64,000 nt of DNA from Mycobacterium sp. Root135 (GTDB taxonomy: Bacteria > Actinomycetota > Actinomycetes > Mycobacteriales > Mycobacteriaceae). Both the position numbers and the translations under genes were made by a program. Positions 56,766-64,000 of the stretch are shown here, piece after piece; the first letter of the stretch is position 1, and every line of letters begins with the position of its first letter. The notes under the pieces are model-generated. The model did no database searches, was not told the origin of the DNA, and worked only from the letters and a program-made list of their open reading frames with translations. The stretch is from the NCBI RefSeq assembly GCF_001426545.1, contig NZ_LMEZ01000008.1, forward strand, positions 1 through 64,000. The letters are read 5' to 3'.

Positions 56766-58069
56766 GCTCGCTCTACGCCCGCGACGAGGCTGCCGTCGCG
56801 GGAATCGAGAAGCTTCGGTTCTTCCCGTTGGAGGTGGTGTCGGGCCACGGTTCGACGTTGGTGACCCCCGACGGTCGCGAGCTGCTCGACCTGTCGGCGA
56901 CGTGGACGGCGAGCGGGCTCGGGCACGGGCACCCGGCCGTCGTCGAGGCGGTCAGCCGCGCGATCCGGAGCGCGCCGGGGTCCGGCGGCCTCTCGGCGGT
57001 TCACCCGGACTCGGTGGGTTTGGCCGAGGACCTCTTGGCGCTGGTGCCCGGCAGCGGAGAGCGGCGGGTCTACCTGGGGCACGCCGGCTCCGACGCCAAC
57101 GACGTCGCGCTGCGGGCCTGCCGGCACGCGAGCGGCAAGCGCACCGTCATCGCCTTCGAGCACAGCTATCACGGTGGGGTCGGGGTCGCGATGGGCGTCT
57201 CCGGCGTGCACGTGGACGCGGGCGCGCCCGCCGACCCGGATGCGGTGTTCCTGTCCTACCCCAACCCCTTTCGGCCCGGACCCGACGGGGTGGAGGCCGA
57301 CGTCACGGCCTGCCTGGCGCGGGCCGAGGAACACCTGAGCAGCGACACCATTGCCTGCCTGATCGTCGAGCCGATCCTGTCCGACGGCGGCCTCGTCGTA
57401 CCACCCGGCGGATTCCTGGCCCGGCTGCACGAGCTGTGCCGACGTTTTCGTGTGCCGATGATCTGCGACGAGGTGAAGATGGGTCTCGGCAGGCCCGGCA
57501 CGCTGCACGCCTTCACTCACGACGGGATCGAGCCGGAGATCGTCACGTTCGGCAAGGTGCTCGGCGGCGGACTACCCCTTTCGGCCGCGGTGGGACCGGC
57601 AGAGATACTCGACAACCCGCCTGCGGCAGCACTTCTCACCACGGCGGGCAACCCGGTGTGCACCGCGGCGGGCCGCGCGGTGCTGGCCACCGTCGTCGGA
57701 GACAACCTGCCAGAGCGGGCGGCCACGGTCGGCGGTCTGCTCGCCGACGGGCTGCGGGCGCTGGCCGGCTCACCGGGCGCCGATCACATCGGCGACGTCC
57801 GTGGCCGTGGTCTGGCGATCGGTCTCGAGCTCGTCGACCCCGGCACCGGGGAGCGTGCCCCCCGGCTGGCCGCGCAGGTGGTCTACCGTGCGTGGGAGTT
57901 GGGTGCGGTCGTCTACTACGTCGGCGGCAACGTCCTGGAGATCACGCCACCGCTGGTGCTCACCGAAGCCGAGGCTGGCCGGGCGGTCGAGATCCTGGGC
58001 GCGGCCATCGCCGATGCAGCCGCAGGACGCGTCAACGCCGAGGAGGTGGCTCGATATGCAGGCTGGTGA
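56762..58069 (+). CDS. Class III aminotransferase (omega-amino acid type)
   Basis: 435 aa. PLP fold-type I class III: LDLSATWTASGLGHGHPAVVEA, YLGHAGSDANDVALRACRHASGKRTVIAFEHSYHGG, LIVEPILSDGGLVVPPGGFLARLHELCRRFRVPMICDEVKMGLGRPGTL, and PLP lysine in IVTFGKVLGGGLPLSAAVG. Where most family members read DEVQTGFGRTG, this one reads DEVKMGLGRPG. Transaminates an amine or omega-amino acid to an aldehyde. Overlaps the permease and the amidohydrolase genes (14-nt overlap). Confidence 0.87.
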   Translation: MSSLYARDEAAVAGIEKLRFFPLEVVSGHGSTLVTPDGRELLDLSATWTASGLGHGHPAVVEAVSRAIRSAPGSGGLSAVHPDSVGLAEDLLALVPGSGERRVYLGHAGSDANDVALRACRHASGKRTVIAFEHSYHGGVGVAMGVSGVHVDAGAPADPDAVFLSYPNPFRPGPDGVEADVTACLARAEEHLSSDTIACLIVEPILSDGGLVVPPGGFLARLHELCRRFRVPMICDEVKMGLGRPGTLHAFTHDGIEPEIVTFGKVLGGGLPLSAAVGPAEILDNPPAAALLTTAGNPVCTAAGRAVLATVVGDNLPERAATVGGLLADGLRALAGSPGADHIGDVRGRGLAIGLELVDPGTGERAPRLAAQVVYRAWELGAVVYYVGGNVLEITPPLVLTEAEAGRAVEILGAAIADAAAGRVNAEEVARYAGW

Positions 58070-59231
58070 ATTGCCGGACGTCTTCGAAGGGGTACGCGGC
58101 GACGTGCCGGAGCCCCTGGCCGCGCACCTGCAGACCGTCGAGCTGGTCGACCATCACGTGCACGGCACGTTCAGCCAAGACGTTGACCGGGCCGACTTCG
58201 AGGCCTCGATCAACGAGGGGTCCACCGATCCCGTCCCGAGCTTCATGACTCAATTCGACTCGCCGCTCGGACTTTCCATCCGGCGTTGGTGCGCGCCGCT
58301 GCTGGGACTCGAGCCGCTGGCCAGCGCCGAGGATTACTGGGCGCGACGCAGCGAGTTCTCAGCGGACGACCTCTCGCGGATCATGCTGCCCGCGGCGCGC
58401 GTCGGGCGCTGGGTCGTCGACACCGGGTTCAAGGGCGACCTCATCACCACGCCCGAGCGACTCACCGAACTCAGCGGCGTGCCGTCCTCGGAGATCCTGC
58501 GGTTGGAGCGACTCGCCGAAGACCTGCTCGAGGCCGGCACGTCGGCCGAGGACTTCCCCGACGCCTTCCGGGCCGCGCTGCGGGCCGCGGTCGACGACCC
58601 AGGGGTGGTCGGCACCAAGACCATTGCCGCCTACCGCGTCGGGTTCGACGTGGACTGGACCCGCCCGTCGGACGCCGACGTCGTCGCGCACGCCAGGGAC
58701 TTCCTCGCCGGCTCCCGGCCGCTCCGCGTCGACGACGCCCTTCTGATTGCATTCGGCGTGCACGAGGCCGCCGCGCACGGGCTGCCGATTCAGGTTCACG
58801 TCGGCTTCGGCGATCGGGACATGGACCTGCACCGCAGCGACCCGATGCTGCTACTGCCCCTGCTCCGCACGATGACGCCCGTCCCGGTATTGCTGTTGCA
58901 CTGCTACCCCTTTCAGCGCCAGGCCGGTTACTTGGCCCAGGCGTTCGACCACGTCAACTTCGACGTCGGCCTGGCGGTCAACTACCTCGGGGTGCGGTCG
59001 ACGGGGCTGGTCGCCGAGGCCATGGAAACGGCGCCCTTCGCCAAGCAGCTGTACTCGTCGGATGCGTTTGGGCCACCCGAACTGCACGTCCTCGGATCGG
59101 TGCTCTGGCGTCGCGCCATGGGCGTGGTGCTCGGCGAATGGGTCCGTGCCGGGGACTGCACCGACGACGACGCCATTCACGTCGTCAACCTCATCGGCGT
59201 GGCCAATGCGCAACGGGTGTACGGACTTTGA
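58056..59231 (+). CDS. Amidohydrolase, FluG/LigI-like TIM barrel
   Basis: 391 aa from ATG 58056, with AGGAGG inside the preceding gene. Metal-dependent TIM-barrel (amidohydrolase_2) features: VELVDHHVHGTF (HxH on strand 1), IQVHVGFGDRDMDLH (His), VLLLHCYPFQRQAGYLAQAF (His) and AKQLYSSDAFGPPELHVLG (Asp on strand 8). This resembles the N-terminal amidohydrolase half of fungal FluG, whose C-terminal half is glutamine-synthetase-like; here the two halves are separate genes in one operon. It may hydrolyse a gamma-glutamyl or other amide product. Overlaps the decarboxylase start (TTGA). Confidence 0.85.
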   Translation: MQAGELPDVFEGVRGDVPEPLAAHLQTVELVDHHVHGTFSQDVDRADFEASINEGSTDPVPSFMTQFDSPLGLSIRRWCAPLLGLEPLASAEDYWARRSEFSADDLSRIMLPAARVGRWVVDTGFKGDLITTPERLTELSGVPSSEILRLERLAEDLLEAGTSAEDFPDAFRAALRAAVDDPGVVGTKTIAAYRVGFDVDWTRPSDADVVAHARDFLAGSRPLRVDDALLIAFGVHEAAAHGLPIQVHVGFGDRDMDLHRSDPMLLLPLLRTMTPVPVLLLHCYPFQRQAGYLAQAFDHVNFDVGLAVNYLGVRSTGLVAEAMETAPFAKQLYSSDAFGPPELHVLGSVLWRRAMGVVLGEWVRAGDCTDDDAIHVVNLIGVANAQRVYGL

Positions 59232-60673
59232 AGCATGACACCGCTCCGCTGTTCGACTCGCTGAGGGCGTTCGTCGAGCGTGACCAGGCGCCGTTCTACA
59301 GCCCCGGCCATAAGGGCGGCCGCACCCTCGACCCGTGGTTCCGCGACCACCTGGCCGACGTCGACCTGAACAATCTGCCCGACACCGACACGCTGCACTG
59401 CCCCGAAGGGCCGATCGCCGAGGCCGAGGAGCTCGTCGCCGATGCGTGGGGCGTCGGCAAGAGCTTCATCCTGGTGCAGGGGTCGACGAGCGGAAACATC
59501 GCCGTCGCGCTGTCGGCGCTGAGTCCAGGCGAGCCAGTGCTGGTGGCGCGCAACGCCCACAAGTCGGTGCTCGCGGGTCTGGTCCAGGTCGGGGCCAAGC
59601 CCGTCTGGCTTGAACCCCGGTGGGACGAAAGATATGGCGTCGCACACGGTCTCGACGCCGACGTCGTCGAGCGGGCCTTCGCCGAGTCGGCCGCCACGGC
59701 GCTGTGGGTGTTGCACCCGACGTACTACGGCACTACCGGTGACATCGCCGCATTGGCCGAGCTGTGCCGCCGCCACGACGCGAAACTCCTCGTCGACGGC
59801 GCGCATTCGCCACACTTCGCCTTCCACCCCGACCTTCCCACTCCCGGCGAGCGGTCCGGGGCGTCGGCCACCGTCCAGTCGGTGCACAAGATTCTGTCCG
59901 GGCTGAGCCAGGCCGCCGTGCTGCACGTCGACCCGACGCAGCTCGACCCGGCGACGGTGCGCCGCGCCCTTCAGCTGATCCAGACCACCAGCCCGCACTT
60001 CGCGATCATGGCGTCGATCGACCTCGCCCGGCGCCAAATGATGACCGACGGCCGAGAAATGCTCGAGGCGACACTGGATCGCGCCCGCCGCACCGCGGAC
60101 CGGTTGGCCGCCATCCCTGGGTTGACGGTGCTGCGGCCGGATCACCTTGCAGGTCCCGGCACCGGGCTGCACCAGCTCGACGAGACGAAGCTGCTCGTCG
60201 GGACGTCGACCCTGGACATGGACGCGCGCGACGTGGTCGCCCGGCTCAACGCGGTGCACGGCGTCCAGCCGGAGCTGAGCGGCACCGGACATGTCCTGTG
60301 CATCAGCACGATTGGCAATACCGAGGCGGACATGGACCGTCTGGTCGCCGGTTTCGACGAGGTGGCCCGGCGTGCCGGAACGCGGCCGGAAGCGAGCCAC
60401 GGGATGGTCGCCGACGTGCTGGCCGTGCGGCCGGAGCCGGTGCTCACCCCGCGGGAGGCGTTCTTCGCCGGTGCGGAGTCGGTGCGGCTGGCGGAGGCCG
60501 CCGGCCGGATCGCCGCCGAGGCCATCACGCCGTACCCACCCGGAATTCCGTTGGTGATGCCGGGGGAGCGGCTCGACGGTGAGGTTCTCGCATTGCTGAC
60601 GGCGTTGCGCGACGGCGGGAATCCGATCAGCGCGTCCGACCCGACGATGGGGTTGGTGAAGGTCGTCCGTTAA
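59228..60673 (+). CDS. Orn/Lys/Arg decarboxylase-family PLP enzyme
   Basis: 481 aa from TTG 59228 (TTGA overlap with the previous stop); the open frame further upstream is spurious. Class I decarboxylase motifs: FYSPGHKGGRTLDPWF, VQGSTSGNIAVALSAL, HPTYYGTTGDIAAL, LLVDGAHSPHFAFHPDLP and PLP lysine in TVQSVHKILSGLSQAAVLHV. Short form without the N-terminal wing domain of inducible E. coli enzymes, like Bacillus SpeA/YaaO types (~480 aa). Decarboxylates lysine, ornithine, arginine or a related amino acid to the amine. Last gene of the operon; a long hairpin follows. Confidence 0.88.
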   Translation: MKHDTAPLFDSLRAFVERDQAPFYSPGHKGGRTLDPWFRDHLADVDLNNLPDTDTLHCPEGPIAEAEELVADAWGVGKSFILVQGSTSGNIAVALSALSPGEPVLVARNAHKSVLAGLVQVGAKPVWLEPRWDERYGVAHGLDADVVERAFAESAATALWVLHPTYYGTTGDIAALAELCRRHDAKLLVDGAHSPHFAFHPDLPTPGERSGASATVQSVHKILSGLSQAAVLHVDPTQLDPATVRRALQLIQTTSPHFAIMASIDLARRQMMTDGREMLEATLDRARRTADRLAAIPGLTVLRPDHLAGPGTGLHQLDETKLLVGTSTLDMDARDVVARLNAVHGVQPELSGTGHVLCISTIGNTEADMDRLVAGFDEVARRAGTRPEASHGMVADVLAVRPEPVLTPREAFFAGAESVRLAEAAGRIAAEAITPYPPGIPLVMPGERLDGEVLALLTALRDGGNPISASDPTMGLVKVVR

Positions 60674-60675
60674 GA

Positions 60676-60746
60676 CCCCCGCGAGCAGTCGCAAACCTGC
60701 GTGAATCTGCGGCGTGTCGTGCACATTTGTGACTGCTCGCCGGGGG
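60676..60746. terminator. Long imperfect stem-loop downstream of the decarboxylase operon
   Basis: Arms at 60676-60695 (GCGAGCAGTCGCAAA core) and 60726-60746 pair over ~20 bp with one bulge and one G-U, enclosing a 30-nt loop. It begins 3 nt after the operon's stop and so probably ends its transcription. Confidence 0.6.
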
Positions 60747-60781
60747 GGGTGACGGGGAAGCCGGACGACTAGGCTGCTTGA

Positions 60782-61183
60782 GTGCCGAACTCCGATGAGC
60801 TGTCCGCCGCGGTCATGCAGGCGGCACTCGACGTCGTCGCGGCATTCGGCGGGCACGACACCGAGCGCTACTTCGCCGGGTTTGCCCCCGAGGCGACGTT
60901 CCTGTTCCACGCCGAGCCGGAGATCCTGCCGTCGCGGGCGGCCTACGAGGCAGCCTGGGCGGGCTGGGAGCGCGACGGGTTCCGGGTGCTGTCCTGCGCG
61001 TCGCTGAACCCCCGCGTGGACGTCCTCACCGACGATGTGGTGGTCTTCACACATTCGGTGCGGACCCGCCTGGCCGGAGTCGACGACGAGCAACGCGAAC
61101 GGGAGACGATCGTCTTCCGGCGTGGTGCGGACGGCCGTTGGCTTGGCGTCCACGAACATCTCTCGCTGGACCACGACGCCTGA
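60782..61183 (+). CDS. SnoaL/NTF2-like protein
   Basis: 133 aa, GTG start. Cone-shaped alpha+beta fold pattern: helices ELSAAVMQAALDVVAAFGGHDTERYFAGFAPEATFLFHAEPEILPSRAAYEAAWAGWER, then strands VLSCASLNPRVDVLTDDVVVFTHSVRTRL, RETIVFRRGADGRWLGVHEHLS. The ending HEHLS and DGRW are usual for DUF4440/SnoaL_3 proteins. It could be a small enzyme or a ligand-binding protein. Between the amine-catabolism operon and the BCCT transporter; no operon link is certain. Confidence 0.8.
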   Translation: MPNSDELSAAVMQAALDVVAAFGGHDTERYFAGFAPEATFLFHAEPEILPSRAAYEAAWAGWERDGFRVLSCASLNPRVDVLTDDVVVFTHSVRTRLAGVDDEQRERETIVFRRGADGRWLGVHEHLSLDHDA

Positions 61184-61292
61184 TCCCGGCCGCGTTGACG
61201 CCGTCGTCGAATCTCCTGCGGTTGACTGACCACCTGTGAGGGAGTTGTGTGTTCGTGACCCGTTCGCGAACCGTTAACCGAAGGCAGCTCAC

Positions 61293-63074
61293 GTGACGAC
61301 TGACGCGAAAACCGACATTGAACGATCCGACCAGCCGGACGAACACCGCAAACGACGCCGTGTGGTGTCCGTGCTGCAAACCGGTCGCGGTGGCGTGATC
61401 CCGCACCCCGCGCTCGACGTTCCAGTCGACGAGAAGGAACAGGCCCGCAGCCGGGGCGTCGACTGGGTGGTGTTCGGCGTCACCGCCGTCATCGCGTTGG
61501 GCTTCCTGGTGTGGGGGTTCCTCAGCACGCCGTCGCTGAAGAGCGTGTCCGGCTCGGCGCTGACCTGGACGATGGAGAACACCGGATGGCTGTTCGTCGT
61601 GACGTCGTCGGCGTTCGTGCTGTTCGTGCTGTGGTTGGCCGTCAGCAGGTTTGGTGCCATTCCGCTCGGCCGTGACGACGAGGAGCCCGAGTTCAAGACG
61701 ATCTCGTGGATCGCGATGATGTTCAGCGCAGGCATGGGCATCGGACTGATGTTCTACGGTGTCGCCGAGCCGCTGTCGCACCTCGTCACGCCCCCGCCGG
61801 GCACCGGTGAAGCCGGAAATCCCGAAGCCATGCAGACCGCGATGGCCACCACGTTGTTCCACTGGACCCTCCACCCATGGGCCATCTACGCCGTCGTCGG
61901 TCTCGCCATCGCCTACGGCGTGTACCGCAAGGGCCGCCTGCAGCTCATCAGCGCCGCCTTCGCCCCCCTGATCGGTGACAAGGCCAACGGACCGCTCGGC
62001 AAGGTCATCGACATGCTCGCGATCTTCGCGACGCTGTTCGGCTCGGCCGCGTCACTTGGCTTGGGCGCGTTGCAGATTCGCAGTGGACTCAACATCGTCG
62101 CCGGTATCAGTGCTACGGGCAACGCGGTGCTGGTCATCATCATCGCCGTCCTCACCGTCGCCTTCATCTTCTCCGCGGTGTCTGGCGTCGCCAAGGGCAT
62201 TCAGTGGCTCTCCAACATCAACATGGTTCTCGCCCTGAGCCTCGCGGTGTTCGTATTCATCGTCGGCCCAACGGTCTTCATCCTCAACGTGATCCCGACG
62301 TCGCTGGGCAGCTACCTGCAGGACATGGCGATGATGTCGGCGCGCAGCGGCGCCGAGGGACCCGCGGTGGACACCTGGTTGCAGAGCTGGACGGTGTTCT
62401 ACTGGGCGTGGTGGCTGTCCTGGACGCCGTTCGTCGGCATGTTCATCGCGCGAATCTCCCGCGGCCGCACCATCCGTCAGTTCGTGACCGGTGTGCTGCT
62501 GGTTCCCAGCGTGGTGTCGCTGATCTGGTTCGCCATCTTCGGGGGCGCGGCGATCAGCATCCAGCAGAGCGGCGTCGACCTCGCCGGCGAGGGCACCACC
62601 GAAGGCCAGCTGTTCACGCTGCTTGACCAGTTCCCGTTCGCGACGGTCGCCAGCATCGTGGTGATCGTGTTGGTCGCCATCTTCTTCGTCTCGGGCGCCG
62701 ACGCGGCCTCGATCGTGATGGGTTCGCTGTCCGAACGCGGGACCATCGAGCCGTCCCGCGGCACGGTCGTGTTCTGGGGCGCCGCAACGGGAGCCGTCGC
62801 GGCGGTCATGCTGCTGGTCGGCGGTGACGACGCCCTGACCGGGCTGCAGTCGTTGACGATCCTGGCGGCGCTGCCGTTCGTGTTGGTGATGGTGGGCTTG
62901 GCGGTTGCCCTGGTCAAGGACCTCCGCACCGATCCCATGATGATCCGTCAGCGCTACGCCGCCGAGGCGATCGACGACGCGGTCATCGCCGGTGTCGTCG
63001 AGCACGGCGACGACTTCGTCATCGCGATCGAGAAGGATCCCGACGCCCCCGACGAGGTGGTCGTCGTCCGCTAA
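61293..63074 (+). CDS. BCCT-family betaine/carnitine/choline transporter
   Basis: 593 aa, GTG start with GAAGG upstream. A 50-residue charged N-terminus, then 12 membrane segments (LeuT fold). Family motifs: ISWIAMMFSAGMGIGLMFYGVAEPLSHL with the Gly/Met-rich TM3, and WTVFYWAWWLSWTPFVGMFIARISRGRTIRQF, the BCCT signature with the Trp-box aromatic cage that binds quaternary ammonium groups. Sodium- or proton-coupled uptake of glycine betaine or choline, probably for osmoprotection or catabolism. The C-terminal ~50 residues are acidic, a possible osmosensor. Separate from the flanking genes. Confidence 0.92.
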   Translation: MTTDAKTDIERSDQPDEHRKRRRVVSVLQTGRGGVIPHPALDVPVDEKEQARSRGVDWVVFGVTAVIALGFLVWGFLSTPSLKSVSGSALTWTMENTGWLFVVTSSAFVLFVLWLAVSRFGAIPLGRDDEEPEFKTISWIAMMFSAGMGIGLMFYGVAEPLSHLVTPPPGTGEAGNPEAMQTAMATTLFHWTLHPWAIYAVVGLAIAYGVYRKGRLQLISAAFAPLIGDKANGPLGKVIDMLAIFATLFGSAASLGLGALQIRSGLNIVAGISATGNAVLVIIIAVLTVAFIFSAVSGVAKGIQWLSNINMVLALSLAVFVFIVGPTVFILNVIPTSLGSYLQDMAMMSARSGAEGPAVDTWLQSWTVFYWAWWLSWTPFVGMFIARISRGRTIRQFVTGVLLVPSVVSLIWFAIFGGAAISIQQSGVDLAGEGTTEGQLFTLLDQFPFATVASIVVIVLVAIFFVSGADAASIVMGSLSERGTIEPSRGTVVFWGAATGAVAAVMLLVGGDDALTGLQSLTILAALPFVLVMVGLAVALVKDLRTDPMMIRQRYAAEAIDDAVIAGVVEHGDDFVIAIEKDPDAPDEVVVVR

Positions 63075-63143
63075 GGGGTCGACACGCGGCGGTGTGGGTA
63101 GCCTCGGCGGTAATCTCCCCGACCCGGATCGAGGCGCTCCGCC

Positions 63144-64000
63144 ATGTCAGACCACCAGTCGACCCAGACCGAGCCGCACGCTCGCCAACGGCGTAGGTGG
63201 TGGCTGGGCCTGGTCCCCTTCGTCATCTCGCTGATCCTGCTCGCGGTGCCGTGGTGGACGCTGCTGGCGGCGCAGACCCGCTGGCCGACGGCCGTCGTGC
63301 TCGTCGGCACGGCGGTGTTCGTGGCGGCCTTCGTCGCGCTGCCCGCCCTGATGATCATCGGGCACGGCGGCCGCCGCCCCGATTGGATGGCGGTCACCGC
63401 CGACACCCTCCTCGGGGCGGTGTGGGTGCTGTTCACCTGTTCGGTGTTGGCCCTGGTGCTGCGGGTCGCGTTGGCCGCTGTCGGGGTCGACGACCCGACG
63501 AGGTCGCGCGTCGTCGCAATCACCGTCGTCGCACTGACGCTGGCCGTCCTCGCCTGGGGTCACTACGAGGCGATGCGCGTGCCGCGCGTCAGGTCGCTCG
63601 ACGTCGTCGTCCCGCGGCTCGGCGCTGGGCTCGACGGCCTGCGGGTGGTCATGGTCACCGACACCCACTACGGGCCCATCGACCGGAGCACGTGGTCGAC
63701 GGGTGTGACCGAGCGCGTCAACGAGCTCGACGCGGACCTCGTCTGCCACGTCGGCGACATCGCCGACGGCACCGTCGCGATGCGTGAGCCGCAGGCCGCC
63801 CCGCTGAAGGCGATGCGCGCCAGCCTCGCTCGCGTCTATGTGACCGGCAACCACGAGTATTACGGCGAGGCGCTGGGATGGCTCGACTACATGGCAGGCA
63901 TCGGCTGGGACGTCCTGCACAACAGACACGTCGTGGTCGAGCGCGGCGGTGACCGGTTGGTGGTCGCAGGAGTCGACGACGCGACCGCCGCGGGTTCCGG
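63144..64000 (+). CDS. Membrane-anchored metallophosphoesterase (3' end outside window)
   Basis: The first 285 residues are present from ATG 63144. Four N-terminal membrane segments, RRWWLGLVPFVISLILLAVPWW, WPTAVVLVGTAVFVAAFVAL, LGAVWVLFTCSVLALVLRVAL and RVVAITVVALTLAVLAW, followed by the calcineurin-like phosphoesterase domain: VVMVTDTHYGPID (D-x-H), LVCHVGDIADGTVA (GD) and VYVTGNHEYYGEA (GNHE). This is the YkuE-like membrane metallophosphoesterase group, predicted to cleave phospholipid-linked or small phosphodiesters. The window ends before the remaining GHxH motifs. Confidence 0.88.
   Translation, partial: MSDHQSTQTEPHARQRRRWWLGLVPFVISLILLAVPWWTLLAAQTRWPTAVVLVGTAVFVAAFVALPALMIIGHGGRRPDWMAVTADTLLGAVWVLFTCSVLALVLRVALAAVGVDDPTRSRVVAITVVALTLAVLAWGHYEAMRVPRVRSLDVVVPRLGAGLDGLRVVMVTDTHYGPIDRSTWSTGVTERVNELDADLVCHVGDIADGTVAMREPQAAPLKAMRASLARVYVTGNHEYYGEALGWLDYMAGIGWDVLHNRHVVVERGGDRLVVAGVDDATAAGS

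Noticed and set aside
1..64000. CRISPR arrays, rRNA, tRNA, transposases
   Set aside because: No regularly spaced direct repeats, no rRNA-like stretches, no full tRNA cloverleaf and no transposase motif seen on either strand.

Overview
The window is high-GC actinobacterial DNA, almost certainly from a fast-growing mycobacterium (Mycolicibacterium type). The support is a 13E12/DUF222 HNH fragment, an MmpS-MmpL pair, a Culp-type cutinase, a PepD-like HtrA protease, F420/LLM oxidoreductases, many GTG starts, 4-nt start/stop overlaps and several leaderless promoters. I see no rRNA, tRNA, CRISPR array, insertion sequence or replication origin. About 54 protein genes fill the window and only one gene-free gap exceeds 300 bases (11235-11571).

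Layout. 1-8.4 kb: HNH fragment, MFS-Usp fusion, LLM oxidoreductase, formaldehyde dehydrogenase, Nudix hydrolase, an ECF42-type sigma factor with its DGPF/YCII partner and a matching promoter, then an FAD monooxygenase behind two identical inverted repeats. 8.5-15.1 kb: PepD-like protease behind an MprA-box-like site, a leaderless TetR gene with its own operator, two tandem small lipoproteins, a cutinase, and a trehalose-synthase-like GH13 enzyme overlapping an LLM oxidoreductase. 15.3-22.1 kb: a four-gene coupled signalling operon: GAF-PP2C phosphatase, a B12-binding protein carrying the CarH photosensor residues, a ~1375-aa hybrid kinase/receiver/phosphatase/anti-sigma-kinase protein, and a STAS anti-anti-sigma factor. 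22.1-26 kb: marR-mmpS-mmpL. 26.2-33 kb: a divergent pair of PLP enzymes (cysteine-desulfurase-like; 2,2-dialkylglycine decarboxylase) and a minus-strand run ending in soluble transhydrogenase.

33.2-45.5 kb is catabolic. A GntR/FCD regulator, two perfect TTTGGGATCCCAAA palindromes, an arylmalonate-decarboxylase-like protein fused to a GAF-like domain, an NCS1 permease, an amidase, a hydantoinase, an HpcH/HpaI aldolase and an isochorismatase-fold hydrolase lie next to an omega-aminotransferase and mmsA, with pucR divergent. Together they look like uptake and ring opening of a cyclic ureide (dihydropyrimidine or hydantoin), removal of carbamoyl, transamination and CoA-acylating oxidation. 45.6-52.1 kb holds DUF808, an amino-acid oxidase, a diguanylate cyclase, and a MarR regulator divergent from a monooxygenase and an MFS pump. 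53-60.7 kb is a second catabolic island: RpiR regulator and class II amidotransferase divergent from a glutamine-synthetase-like ligase, APC permease, class III aminotransferase, FluG-like amidohydrolase and Orn/Lys/Arg-type decarboxylase, all tightly coupled. The window ends with a SnoaL-like protein, a BCCT transporter and a truncated metallophosphoesterase.

The most interesting candidate is the 15.3-22.1 kb operon: a B12-photoreceptor-like protein without a DNA-binding domain, embedded in a partner-switching cascade that has no sigma factor beside it. The glutamine-synthetase/amidohydrolase/decarboxylase island is the second.
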